Source of the DNA: Oceanobacter sp045430275
GTDB lineage: Bacteria > Pseudomonadota > Gammaproteobacteria > Pseudomonadales > Oceanobacteraceae
Assembly (NCBI GenBank): GCA_045430275.1
Contig: JAILXU010000014.1
Location: 1 to 64,000 of the forward strand
Length of the DNA stretch: 64,000 nt
Reading direction: 5' to 3'
Both the position numbers and the translations under genes were made by a program. The notes below the pieces were generated by a model. It had not been told where the DNA came from. It did no database searches and saw only the letters and a program-made list of their open reading frames with translations. Shown here in pieces: positions 35,031-44,800 of the stretch (the first letter of the stretch is position 1; each line of letters opens with the position of its first letter).

Positions 35031-35978
35031 TCACCCGGCCCGCACAAAGCGGTTTCTGAAGTCTCTCGGCGTCTGACCCGTGATTTTGACAAAGGTCTTG
35101 CGAAAGGCACTGACGTCTTCATACCCCACTTCCATGGCCACTCGCTCGAACGACAAAGCACTGCTTTCGATCAGTTCACAGGCTTTTTGCACCCGCAATC
35201 GCTGGATATATTGGGACGGTTTCAGACCCGTTGCACTCACAAAGCGACGCAAAAACGTTCGTTCGGTCAGGTTCACCGCCAGCGCCAGATCCCGGACTTT
35301 GACGGGTTGATCAAAGCTGCGTTGCAGCCGATGCTGTACCCGCACAATCACATCATCGCCGTGATCCAGTCGAGCATTAAAGCTCTGGTAATAACGCTGC
35401 TCGCGGGAGCCGGTGTCCACCAGCAGATAGCGCCCTAGCTGTCGCATCAATTGCGCACTGGTGAATTGCGCCACCAGCTCCAGACCAAGATCCACCCAGC
35501 TCATCAGACCGCCAGTGGTGATCAGATCACCATCGTTGATCAACATGCGATTGCTGTCCACATGCACCGCCGGGAAACGCCGGGCCAGTTCATCGGCCAG
35601 CACCCAGTGACTGGTCGCTGTGCGGCCATCCAGCAGCCCGGTTTCGGCCAGCACAAAAGCCCCCGCGCACACCGAACAGATAATGGCTCCATCAGCGTGT
35701 TGCTGGCGTACCCAGCTCACCAGTTCGGGTTGAGGTTTCAGATAATAGTCGTCCGTCAAACAAGGAGGCAGAATCACCACCTGCAAGGTGTCGGCGGTTC
35801 CATCATGAGCATCTGGCAACTGAAGGCTATCGCAGATATAGACTTTGAACATGTCCGTCTGGCCATTTTCCTGCCCCAGTTTATTGGCCAGATAAAATTG
35901 CTCCGCCAGCCCCTGAACCGCCGACAGCATGGCACCCGGATAATGCACAATGCCGACATGAATCCGCGAGTTTGTCAT
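35031..35978 (-). CDS. GlxA-type transcriptional regulator (DJ-1/PfpI plus AraC domains)
   Basis: A 315-residue regulator. The N-terminal DJ-1/PfpI-like domain includes the nucleophile-elbow segment AIICSVCAGAFVLAETGLLDG. The C-terminal AraC/XylS domain has LALAVNLTERTFLRRFVSAT and FERVAMEVGYEDVSAFRKTF, ending GQTPRDFRNRF. The last residues (VRAG) and the stop come from the adjacent IS3 remnant, so the natural C-terminus may have been replaced, although the DNA-binding domain is complete. It is divergent from a cysteine hydrolase gene and probably regulates it. Confidence 0.87.
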   Translation of the reverse strand: MTNSRIHVGIVHYPGAMLSAVQGLAEQFYLANKLGQENGQTDMFKVYICDSLQLPDAHDGTADTLQVVILPPCLTDDYYLKPQPELVSWVRQQHADGAIICSVCAGAFVLAETGLLDGRTATSHWVLADELARRFPAVHVDSNRMLINDGDLITTGGLMSWVDLGLELVAQFTSAQLMRQLGRYLLVDTGSREQRYYQSFNARLDHGDDVIVRVQHRLQRSFDQPVKVRDLALAVNLTERTFLRRFVSATGLKPSQYIQRLRVQKACELIESSALSFERVAMEVGYEDVSAFRKTFVKITGQTPRDFRNRFVRAG

Positions 35979-36120
35979 TTTCAGCCCCTTTTATGCCGGT
36001 TTTACCCGCAGTATAGGAGGCCCTCGGAGCCAATAATAGAACGCTCAAGTACTGCAAGAGCGGCACTTCCGGCCCACCTTGCAGACACGACTTTTGTCCG
36101 ATTATTGGAGAATGACCGCC

Positions 36121-36723
36121 ATGACCGATCTTTCAACCCTGCGCGATCTGGTAGGACTGGGCAACAACGCCAGCACCATTGAATCGTCCGCTCTGGTCAT
36201 TATTGATGCCCAGCAAACGTACCGCGAAGGCGTGATGCAACTGGAGGGTGTGGAACCTGCTCTGGAAGAATGCCGCACCTTGCTGGAACGTTTTCGGGCG
36301 GCTGGTCGCCCGGTATTCCATATCCAGCACGATGCTGGCCCCGGCAGCCCTTACGATGTGACGGCCCCCATCGGTCAGATTGCTGCTCCGGTGGCCCCAG
36401 TGAATGGCGAAGCCGTGATCGTAAAGAACTTCCCCAATTCCTTCGCCAATACCGATCTGGACGAACAACTGAAAGCGGCAGGCATCGAGAATCTGATTCT
36501 GGTTGGTTTTATGTCGCACATGTGTGTGAACTCGACCGCTCGTGGTGCATTTACGCTGGGCTATAACCCGACGGTGGTGGCCTCTGCGACCGCCACCCGC
36601 GCCTTGCCATCACGCATCAGCGACAAGACCATTGACGCTGCATTATTAAATGAAGTCGCTCTGGCTGCCTTGTCCGACCTGCCTTCCGCAGTGGTTGCCC
36701 GCGTTGCTGACGTGCCTGATTAA
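36121..36723 (+). CDS. Isochorismatase-family cysteine hydrolase
   Basis: A 200-residue hydrolase. ALVIIDAQQTYREG carries the catalytic Asp, VIVKNFPNSFANTDL the Lys, and LVGFMSHMCVNSTARGAF the Cys nucleophile region of the isochorismatase superfamily. Members hydrolyse isochorismate, nicotinamide or other amides; the substrate is not clear. ATG 36121 was chosen because GGAG (36107-36110) is 10 bases upstream, while ATG 36112 almost touches it. Divergent pairing with a GlxA-type regulator is common in this family. Confidence 0.86.
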   Translation: MTDLSTLRDLVGLGNNASTIESSALVIIDAQQTYREGVMQLEGVEPALEECRTLLERFRAAGRPVFHIQHDAGPGSPYDVTAPIGQIAAPVAPVNGEAVIVKNFPNSFANTDLDEQLKAAGIENLILVGFMSHMCVNSTARGAFTLGYNPTVVASATATRALPSRISDKTIDAALLNEVALAALSDLPSAVVARVADVPD

Positions 36724-36905
36724 CGCTACTCATCAGGCGCTCTGCCGAGGGGCGTCTGATCACCTCATCACCGGCCTATAACACATATTTCCCCGACGTG
36801 CCGCCAACCCGGTTTTCTTTCGTGACATTTAAAGCTCCCAAAACTAGAATCGCTGCTATTCTAATAATGATTTTTTTTATAACTTGATAAGTGAAGGTGC
36901 ACACG

Positions 36906-37343
36906 ATGGGATTACTGAATTTTTTCGGATGGGGAAGTAACAAACAAGAAGCCATACAGGCTCTTGAGTCCGCAAAAAAGGCCAGTCAGTCCCTGAACAT
37001 TGATGTCTCCATCGCTGCTCACGAAAACTGGCTGACCCGGCTGGAAACCTACACTGCCGGTCATGGCTGTGATCACCTCAACCCGTCAGACGTTGCCAGC
37101 GACTGTAAATGCGACCTGGGCAAGTGGATTTACTCCGATGGAGAAAAACACCTGGGTCAGTACGCTGCGTTTCAGGATCTGAAAGCCACTCACAAAATGT
37201 TCCATTTCAAAGCCTCCTCCATTGTCAGCCTGACTCAGGCAGGCCGAAAGGAAGCCGCCGAAAAGGAACTGGCCGGTGACATTCAGAAGATGAGCCTGAA
37301 AATTCGCAAGCGCCTGGAAGACCTCAAGAACATCGAAGAATAA
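36906..37343 (+). CDS. Stand-alone CZB (chemoreceptor zinc-binding) domain protein
   Basis: A 145-residue soluble protein. The zinc ligands of a CZB domain are visible: His in AAHENWLTRL, Cys in SDCKCDLGKWIYSDGEK and His residues in THKMFHFKAS. No receptor or cyclase domain is attached. CZB domains sense zinc or the oxidant HOCl through zinc-cysteine redox chemistry. ATG 36906 has GAAGG 8 bases upstream. It lies convergent to hmp. Confidence 0.82.
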   Translation: MGLLNFFGWGSNKQEAIQALESAKKASQSLNIDVSIAAHENWLTRLETYTAGHGCDHLNPSDVASDCKCDLGKWIYSDGEKHLGQYAAFQDLKATHKMFHFKASSIVSLTQAGRKEAAEKELAGDIQKMSLKIRKRLEDLKNIEE

Positions 37344-37403
37344 ACCGGCGTGCTGCATTGCCCGCCATCGCAGCGGGCAATGCTTCGAACAAGCAGCCAG
37401 AGA

Positions 37404-38657
37404 TTAATCCAGACCCGCAAACAGATCCGGGCCAAACACTTCATAGTGAATCGACATCGGGTCAACACCGTGCTGAAGCAGGTATTCACGCTGGGTGCGC
37501 ATAAAGGCCAGCGGGCCACACAGCATATAGCGTGCTGACAAATCCGGGCGCGGCAAACTCTCAGCCAGATTCAAACGCCCTTCCTTGCCGAAATCACCGG
37601 TTTTTCCATCCTCTACATACCAGATCAGCTCAGCCTGTTTCAGATATGGAAACGCCTGCTCGACCTGGAAGCGCAGTGGAATGTCCACCAGCGAACGGTT
37701 GCCGTGAATAAACGTCACTTTGGCATTGCTGCTGCCCTCTTTGGAGGGGCTGAGTGTGCGCTGTTTCCAGAGGCTGACCATCGGTGTAATGCCGACACCG
37801 GCAGAAATCAGCACCAACGGTGCATTCGGCTCAACATCAATAAAGTCGCCATAGGCCTCGCCCACTTTCACTTGATCTCCCGGCTTCATCGCGTGCAGTC
37901 GGCTGGACAGCCAACCATCCGGTATCTTCTGGGCCGGAATGCCGGGTTCACGCTTGACGGTGATCTTCAGTCGCTCTTTCTGCGGCAGAGCCGTCAGGCT
38001 GTATTGACGAATCTGATGAACACCTTCGTGCTCCAATGCCACACTGATGTATTGCCCGGGCATGAAGGGCGAAGCCGGTTCACCGTCCACCGGTTCCAGC
38101 CACACCGACACCACATCGCGGGTTTCCTGTTCGACCGAAGCCACTTGATATGGACGCCAGTAGTTCGCATCCGGCTGGGTATTCTGGAACTGATACAGAC
38201 GCGCTTCACGGGCAATCAGATCACAGGCCAACTGCCAGTACACTTCGTCCCAGGCGGCGGCTACTTCTGGCGTAATCGCATCACCGAGCACATCCGCCAC
38301 CGCCCCCAGCAGGTACTTGCCGACAATGGTGTACTGCGCCGGAGTAATCCCCAGGCTGGCGTGCTTGTGGGCGATGCGGTTCAGTACCGGCTCCAGTGCC
38401 TCGGGGTTATTCTGATTCGCTGCATAGGCGTACACGGCGGACGCCAGCGCTTGTTTCTGACCGCCGGATGCCTGATTTGGCATATTGAACAAACGCTGCA
38501 ATTCCGGGTAAGCCGACAACATATTGCGGTAAAACACATCGGTAATCGCAGTGCCATTGGCGCGCACAACGTCCACCGTCGCTTCCACGATTGCCAGTGT
38601 GCTTGGTGATAATGTCGAGACGTTATTGGACGCCTTGGTATTGGCTTGAATATTCAT
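37404..38657 (-). CDS. hmp: Flavohemoglobin (nitric oxide dioxygenase)
   Basis: A 417-residue protein. The globin domain (residues 15-150) includes VFYRNMLSAYPELQRLFN and the proximal-histidine helix RIAHKHASLGITPAQY. The FAD domain has RQYSLT and the NAD domain has APLVLISAGVGITPMVSL. It converts NO and O2 to nitrate in the cytoplasm. ATG 38657 has GGGAG upstream; in-frame sequence before it is leader. It lies downstream of nnrS in the same direction, with a terminator-like hairpin between them. Confidence 0.95.
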   Translation of the reverse strand: MNIQANTKASNNVSTLSPSTLAIVEATVDVVRANGTAITDVFYRNMLSAYPELQRLFNMPNQASGGQKQALASAVYAYAANQNNPEALEPVLNRIAHKHASLGITPAQYTIVGKYLLGAVADVLGDAITPEVAAAWDEVYWQLACDLIAREARLYQFQNTQPDANYWRPYQVASVEQETRDVVSVWLEPVDGEPASPFMPGQYISVALEHEGVHQIRQYSLTALPQKERLKITVKREPGIPAQKIPDGWLSSRLHAMKPGDQVKVGEAYGDFIDVEPNAPLVLISAGVGITPMVSLWKQRTLSPSKEGSSNAKVTFIHGNRSLVDIPLRFQVEQAFPYLKQAELIWYVEDGKTGDFGKEGRLNLAESLPRPDLSARYMLCGPLAFMRTQREYLLQHGVDPMSIHYEVFGPDLFAGLD

Positions 38658-38710
38658 CAAGTACTCCCTGATATGGTTTTTATGGTTAAGCAAGGCTGCC
38701 TTTGGGCAGC

Positions 38711-38742
38711 AAAAAGCCCCTGGCACTGAATTCCAGCGCCAG
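38711..38742 (-). terminator. Terminator-like hairpin between nnrS and hmp
   Basis: On the minus strand CTGGCGCTG-GAATT-CAGTGCCAG is followed by GGGGCTTTTTG. A second small hairpin (GCTGCC-CAAA-GGCAGC) follows, some 35 bases before the hmp ATG. Confidence 0.6.
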
Positions 38743-38801
38743 AAAGTGGTGTTAACAACGTGGTTAAAAAATAAAGAAAAGTACTGGCCGTCGCGGGGGA
38801 A

Positions 38802-39980
38802 CTATCGCCCCCGGAAATCCGGCCCGGTCAACACCGGGATATACGCCAGAAGAAAGAGAGAAAAGGCGGCGATCCACAACAACCCGGACAGATTCCAGCC
38901 CAGCAGCAGCCAGTCAAACAGCGGCAACAGCACCCGTACACACGCCGCCGCAGCCATCAGTCCAAACGCGATTGCCATCACGTTCGACGCATGCAGCGGT
39001 CGTCCGCTGTGCCCCAGGGAGACGCGGGAAATCATGCTCAGAATCATAAACCCCATGGCTCCAACGGTGATCAGGTGCAGCGCTTCCGATTGCCCAAACC
39101 AGTAGCCAGTGTGGGCCAGTCCGAAGAAGAACACGCCCAGACCCAATGCCAGATACGACAGATGCAACGACCACAACAGCGCCTCATGACGGCAATGCCA
39201 ACCACCCCAATGGGCCAGTCGAATCAGATGTAATACCGCCACCAGCATCAGCACCCAGGCGGGAGACACAGGGCTGGGCACCACGCCGTGCAGTAGATAG
39301 ATGCAGGCTCCAAGGATCGAGAAAAACAACAGCACCCAGTTCAAACGCGGCGTTGCCCTGACGTTGCTGTGCGGCACCGCATTGCGGGTAAACATCGGGA
39401 TCACACGGCCACCGACAATGCCCATCACCAGACAGAAAAACAGCAAGGCCGAGCGCGCCAGATGCACCGCCAGTACCTCCTGACCCTGCCTCGCGAACCA
39501 CAGAAAACACAGATTGAGGCTGGCAATCACCACCAGAATGGGCAAGAACTGGTAGTTGCGCCGACTGCTGGCCGGGATCAGCAACATCCCTAGTCCGACG
39601 ATCACCATCAGCCACCAGATGGCTTGTGCCAGAAGCAGTACCATCACTGGTACATCCAGCCACAGCAGGCCACGCATCAACAGCCACAGCCCAGCCAGCA
39701 CCATCAGATACAGGCCGTGAGGACTGCGCAGGCCCGTCCAGTTTTGTGCCGCCGTCAGCAAAAACCCCGCAGCAACGGTAAAACCGAAGCCGAACAGCAT
39801 CTCATGGATATGCCACAACAGCAGCGGCAAGGCAGGGCGTGCCGGAATCAGGCTGCTGTTCAGCATCAACAACCAGGCTCCCATGGCCACAACGGCCAAC
39901 AAGGCCGCAAGGAAAAACAAGGGCCTGAACGCCAGACTCCAGAACACATGTCTGGGGTTCAGTAAATTGGACGTTGTCAT
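38802..39980 (-). CDS. nnrS: NnrS-family heme/copper membrane protein
   Basis: A 392-residue integral membrane protein with about 12 hydrophobic segments. LLWHIHEMLFGFGFTVAAGF and GGRVIPMFTRNAVP are conserved NnrS segments with candidate heme ligands. NnrS protects against nitrosative stress and is found with NO-responsive genes. ATG 39980 has GAGAG upstream; a TTG 6 bases earlier is the alternative. A sigma54 promoter with NorR sites lies just upstream. Confidence 0.92.
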   Translation of the reverse strand: MTTSNLLNPRHVFWSLAFRPLFFLAALLAVVAMGAWLLMLNSSLIPARPALPLLLWHIHEMLFGFGFTVAAGFLLTAAQNWTGLRSPHGLYLMVLAGLWLLMRGLLWLDVPVMVLLLAQAIWWLMVIVGLGMLLIPASSRRNYQFLPILVVIASLNLCFLWFARQGQEVLAVHLARSALLFFCLVMGIVGGRVIPMFTRNAVPHSNVRATPRLNWVLLFFSILGACIYLLHGVVPSPVSPAWVLMLVAVLHLIRLAHWGGWHCRHEALLWSLHLSYLALGLGVFFFGLAHTGYWFGQSEALHLITVGAMGFMILSMISRVSLGHSGRPLHASNVMAIAFGLMAAAACVRVLLPLFDWLLLGWNLSGLLWIAAFSLFLLAYIPVLTGPDFRGR

Positions 39981-40083
39981 ACTCAAATCTCTCGATTGAT
40001 GCGTTGTTGTTGCAATGAATTAACCCGGCCCAGACCGGCGTGCTGATATGGCTGATGCCCTGTATTGGCTTGCTTATCTCTAT

Positions 40084-40099
40084 AGCGAGAGCCGTGCCA
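40084..40099 (-). promoter_or_regulatory. Sigma54 promoter of nnrS
   Basis: On the minus strand TGGCACG-GCTC-TCGCT matches the -24/-12 consensus TGGCACG-N4-TTGCW with one change. It is about 105 bases upstream of the nnrS ATG and 55-110 bases from three NorR-type sites. Confidence 0.8.
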
Positions 40100-40153
40100 G
40101 TTTATATTTCCTTTTAAAATCAATAAGTTAAAAAATATCACTTGCCCATTGGA

Positions 40154-40208
40154 GTCATATTGACTACTTTAAAAACAAGTCAATAAAACCATACAGTGTC
40201 AAAATGAC
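40154..40208. promoter_or_regulatory. Three NorR enhancer sites
   Basis: GTCATATTGAC (40154-40164), GTCAATAAAAC (40179-40189) and GTCAAAATGAC (40198-40208) all fit GT-N7-AC; the outer two are GTCA-N3-TGAC palindromes. The last overlaps the norR ATG at 40204, which would allow autorepression. E. coli norR-norVW also has three such sites. Confidence 0.8.
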
Positions 40209-41826
40209 TCGAATATCTACCAATGCCCTGATTGAACTGGCTCTGGATCTGAGCCGCAGCCTCAACAGCAGCGACCGGTTTGAGCGCCTGCTCACCACCG
40301 TGCGCCGGGCCATCCACTGCGATGCCGTGGTCTTACTGGTCAGGCAAGGTAATGCACTCAAACCCCTGGCTCAGCAAGGACTGACAGACGACTCCCTCGG
40401 GCGACGCTACGAGATCGAACAGCATCCGCGCTTTCACGCCATTTGCAGCGCCCAGAGTCCGGTGCGTTTTCCTGCCGACAGCCGGATTCCCGACCCTTAT
40501 GACGGCCTGCTGCTGGAATCCGAAGGCAACCTGCCGATCCACGCCTGCATGGGCTTGCCGCTGCTGTTTGAAAATCGCCTGATTGGCGTGCTGACCCTCG
40601 ACAGTCTGCAACCGGGTGAGTTTGATGACATCCCCGAACGCACGTTAGAAATCATCTCTGCCATGGCGGCGGCCAGCCTGAATACCGCACTGACACTGGA
40701 GTTGCTGGAACACAACTCGGCCCGCGCCGAAGCCCTGGTACAAGAACTCACCAGCACCCTGCCGCATCAGGATCATGTCGATATCATCGGTGAAAGCACC
40801 GCCATGCAGCGGTTGAAGCGGGATATTCAAACGGTGTCAGGTTCCAACCTGACGGTGCTGATTCACGGCGAAACCGGGGTAGGCAAGGAGCTGGTGGCAC
40901 AATCAATCCACCAGCAATCCCATCGGGCCGAAGGGCCACTGGTGTACCTCAACTGCGCGGCGCTGCCAGAGAACCTGATCGAGAGCGAACTGTTCGGCCA
41001 TATTCGCGGGGCCTTTACCGGAGCCAATCGCGACCGCACCGGCAAGTTTGCCCTCGCCAACGGCGGCACCCTGTTCCTGGATGAGGTCGGCGAACTGCCA
41101 CTGGCGGTTCAAAGCAAGTTACTGCGGGCGCTGCAAAACCATGAGATTCAACCAGTCGGGCAAGATGCGACCCAAACCGTAGACGTTCGAGTGATCGCCG
41201 CCACCAACCGTAACCTGCAGCAGGAAGTGGCCGAACAACGTTTCCGTGCTGACCTCTACCATCGCCTCAGCGTCTTTCCCATTGAAGTACCACCGCTGCG
41301 CCAGCGTGAACAGGACATCGCCTTACTGGCGGGCTACTTCCTCGAACGCAGCCGTCGCAAACTTGGCATAAGCCAATTGCGACTGTCCAGCGACGCCATC
41401 CACCACCTGACCGGCTACGACTGGCCCGGCAACGTACGCGAGCTGGAACACGGCATTGACCGTGCTGCCCTGCGCGCTCGCAGTCACCAGCGACAATCTG
41501 CCATGGTCACCATTGCACCAACTGACCTGGGTGATCTGACGCCGGAAACACCGGGAGCAAAAGAGACTTCGGATACTCATGGTCAGGCACCCGTTGCAAA
41601 TCAGGCATCGGTATCAGAACCGACACAACAGCCAATCCCGGAACAGAGCCTGAAAACCGCCACAGAAGCGTTTCAACGCCAGCGTATTCTGGCAGCACTG
41701 ACCGCAAACAACGGCAACTGGGCTGCTGCCGCCAGACAGCTGGAGGTGGACAGGGCCAACCTCTCTCGACTGGCGAAGCGGTTAGGTGTGGAAGTGGAGC
41801 GCAAGATTACCGCTCGGAATCAATAA
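40204..41826 (+). CDS. norR: NO-responsive sigma54 activator NorR
   Basis: A 540-residue enhancer-binding protein. The GAF domain (residues 1-170) senses NO through a mononuclear iron. The AAA+ domain has Walker A GETGVGKE, the sigma54-contacting loop ESELFGHIRGAFTGANRD and Walker B GGTLFLDEVGEL. A Pro/Gln-rich linker leads to a Fis-type helix-turn-helix (NWAAAARQLEVDRANLSRLA). Divergent nnrS with a sigma54 promoter and GT-N7-AC sites makes the NorR assignment firm. Confidence 0.95.
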   Translation: MTRISTNALIELALDLSRSLNSSDRFERLLTTVRRAIHCDAVVLLVRQGNALKPLAQQGLTDDSLGRRYEIEQHPRFHAICSAQSPVRFPADSRIPDPYDGLLLESEGNLPIHACMGLPLLFENRLIGVLTLDSLQPGEFDDIPERTLEIISAMAAASLNTALTLELLEHNSARAEALVQELTSTLPHQDHVDIIGESTAMQRLKRDIQTVSGSNLTVLIHGETGVGKELVAQSIHQQSHRAEGPLVYLNCAALPENLIESELFGHIRGAFTGANRDRTGKFALANGGTLFLDEVGELPLAVQSKLLRALQNHEIQPVGQDATQTVDVRVIAATNRNLQQEVAEQRFRADLYHRLSVFPIEVPPLRQREQDIALLAGYFLERSRRKLGISQLRLSSDAIHHLTGYDWPGNVRELEHGIDRAALRARSHQRQSAMVTIAPTDLGDLTPETPGAKETSDTHGQAPVANQASVSEPTQQPIPEQSLKTATEAFQRQRILAALTANNGNWAAAARQLEVDRANLSRLAKRLGVEVERKITARNQ

Positions 41827-41827
41827 A

Positions 41828-41863
41828 AATGGGGCCATGATATTTTAATACCATGGCCCCATT
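41828..41863. terminator. Bidirectional terminator between norR and the RTX gene
   Basis: A 12-base perfect stem: AATGGGGCCATG (41828-41839) and CATGGCCCCATT (41852-41863). On the minus strand it is followed by TTTATTG, serving the RTX gene; on the plus strand the tail is weaker. Confidence 0.75.
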
Positions 41864-41883
41864 GGTCTTACTGAGTTGACGGT

Positions 41884-44800
41884 TTATCCATTAACCAGCA
41901 ACGGCTCAGCCAGCACTGGCTGAACATTCTCTTCCACTCCTGTCGGAAGTACATTACCGGCACTGTTCGAGACATCAAACGACGCCATCGCTGATACCAA
42001 CTGGTCAACCTGACTGTCCAGCGCGATGACATCACCGGCTTCAAGCGTTTGCAGGAAGCTGGTATCCAGCACGGTGCCATCGGCAAATTCCAGTGCATCC
42101 AGCTCGAAGTTAACCGCATTGAAGTAACTGGATACGGTGATCACTTCTCCAGTCGATTCCAACGCCAGGTTCAGGCTACCGCCGTTACGAGTTGCGGTAA
42201 CATCCGCTGCGTCAACCCCTTCCAGGAAGCGCAGGACATCATTACCTGCACCATCGCGGTCGTTATTGGAGATGGTGGTATTGCCATCACCCAGGCCGAA
42301 CAGGTAAGTATCGTTGCCACCATCGCCTTGCAAGAAGTCGCTGGTACCAGCACCACCACGAAGAATATCGTCACCTTCGTCGCCGAAAAGTCGGTCACGA
42401 CCGTCGCCACCGTTCAAAATGTCATTACCATTTTGGCCAAACAGGCTATCGTCTCCGGCATCGCCATTCAGCGTGTCGTTACCTTCGCTCCCTGCCAGGG
42501 AGTCATTGCCATCACCACCGCTGATGGTGTCGTCGCCTTCTTGACCACTGATGATGTCATTGCCAGCCAGTCCTTCCAGCACATCATCCCCGAAATAGCC
42601 GGTGATGTTGTCGTTGCCATCACTTGGAACCAGTACCGCTTCAAACAAGGTAGCAGTGTCCCAGACCGTGCCATCAGCAAACTCCACCGCATCCAGTTCA
42701 GAATTGGCGTTGCTAAAGAAACTGGAGACAGTGATCACTTCTCCCGTAGAGCCAACTGTCAGCACCAGACTGCTGTTTGAGCGGGTAGCACGAACATCCG
42801 AGGATTCAATGCCCTCCAGAAAGCGCAGGACATCATTACCATCGCTGTTCTGGTCGTTGTTGGAAATGGTGGTATTGCCATTGCCTGATCCGAACAGGTA
42901 GGTATCGTTGCCAGCATCCCCTTGCAGTAAATCGTTGACGCCTGCACCGCCGCGCAGTACATCATCACCATCGCCACCAAGCAGGGTGTCTTGACCATCA
43001 CCACCGTTCAGCACATCGTTGCCGTTGTTGCCAGACAAAGTGTCGTCACCTGCATCACCGTTCAGGGTGTCATCACCTTCACCACCGTTCAGGGTGTCGT
43101 TGCCGTCACCGCCGCGGAGAGTATCGTTCCCCTCTTCACCTCGAATGATGTCGTTGCCGCCCAATCCGGACAGATTGTCAGCATTCACGGTACCCGTGAT
43201 GTCATCGTCACCTTCGGTCGCACCTAAGACCAGTGCTTCGAGGGTTTCGGTATCCCAGACCGTGCCATCAGCAAACTCCACCGCGTCCAGTTCAGAATTG
43301 GCGTTACTAAAGAAGCTGGAGACAGTAATGACCTCACCTGTGGAACCAACCGTCAGCACCAGATTGTTGCTTGAGCGAGTTGCTCTGACATCTTCAGGCG
43401 TGATGTTTTCCAGGAAACGCAGGACATCATTACCATCGCTGTTCCGGTCGTTGTTGGAGATGGTGGTATTGCCATCACCCAGCCCGAACAGATACGTGTC
43501 GTTGCCCTCTTCTCCTGACAGAAAGTCGTTGACGCCTGCACCGCCGCGCAGTACATCGTCACCGCTGTCACCAAACAGACGATCTCGACCATCACCACCG
43601 TCCAGAACGTCGTTGCCGTTGTTGCCCGACAAAGTGTCGTCGCCTGCATCACCGTTCAGGGTGTCATCGCCCTCACCACCGTTCAGGCTGTCGTTGCCAT
43701 CGCCGCCATACAGGAAGTCATTATCTGCACCACCATTGAGGGTATCGTTATCAATGCCGCCGTACAGATAATCGGTTCCGGCATCGCCGTTAATGGTATC
43801 CCGGCCTGCATCGCCGTAGATTTCATCGCTCCCCTCACCGCCATTCAAGCGATCGTTACCATCGTCACCACGGAGCAGATCATCACCAGCACCACCAGAC
43901 ACGGTATCGTTACCGGCATCACCGCGCAGGATGTCATTACCGCCCTGACCTTCCAGAACATCATCACTGGCGTAACCAATAATCACATCATCGCCTTCAG
44001 TGGGAATCAGTACCCGGTTTCGCAGGGTTTCTGTATCCCAGACAGTACCATCGGCAAATTCCACGGCAGTCAGCTCATAGCGGCTGCTGTTGAAGAAGTT
44101 AACAACCGTGATGACTTCCCCGGTCGTTTCCAGGGTCAGCTGTAAATCAATCCCGGAGCGGGTCGCTGCAATATCTGCCGGGGCTATACCATCCAGAAAT
44201 TGAAGTACATCATTGCGCGTTGAGCTGAAGTCATAGCTGTTAATAATGGTGTTGCCATCTCCGGCACCAAACAGATAGGTATCATCACCCGCACCGCCAG
44301 AGAGATAATCGTTATCACCACCACCGCGCAATGTATCGTTACCTCGACCACCGATCAGAACGTCGTTACCTGCGCCACCATTCAACGTGTCATTGCCAGA
44401 GCCGCCATCAATCAGGTCATCACCTGCGCCACCATCGATGATGTCGTTACCAGCCAGGCCATTAATCTCATCCGCAGCCTCGGTACCCGTCAGGATGTCA
44501 TCGCCTTCTGTGGGAACAGATGGCTCTGTGGTATCTGTTTCAGACGCAGTGTTATCTTCAGAAACAGTGTCGTCTTCAGAAACAGTGTCGTCTTCAGAAA
44601 CAGTGTCGTCTTCAGAAACAGTGTCGTCTTCAGGAGAAGTCTCACCCTCTTCTTCCTCAAATTCACCAAGATCAGTCACAAACTCAGTTCTGAGACTCTG
44701 GGCAGCATTGAAATCTTCATCAGTAAAAGAGGCATCAAACACGTCTCTGACTTGTTCAATCGGGAGATCCGGATTTCGAACCAGGAACATATATTGGCGA

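Noticed and set aside
42049..43771. Long plus-strand ORFs opposite the RTX gene
   Set aside because: They are low-complexity Ser/Pro or Val/Thr-rich mirrors of the Gly-Asp repeats on the coding strand.
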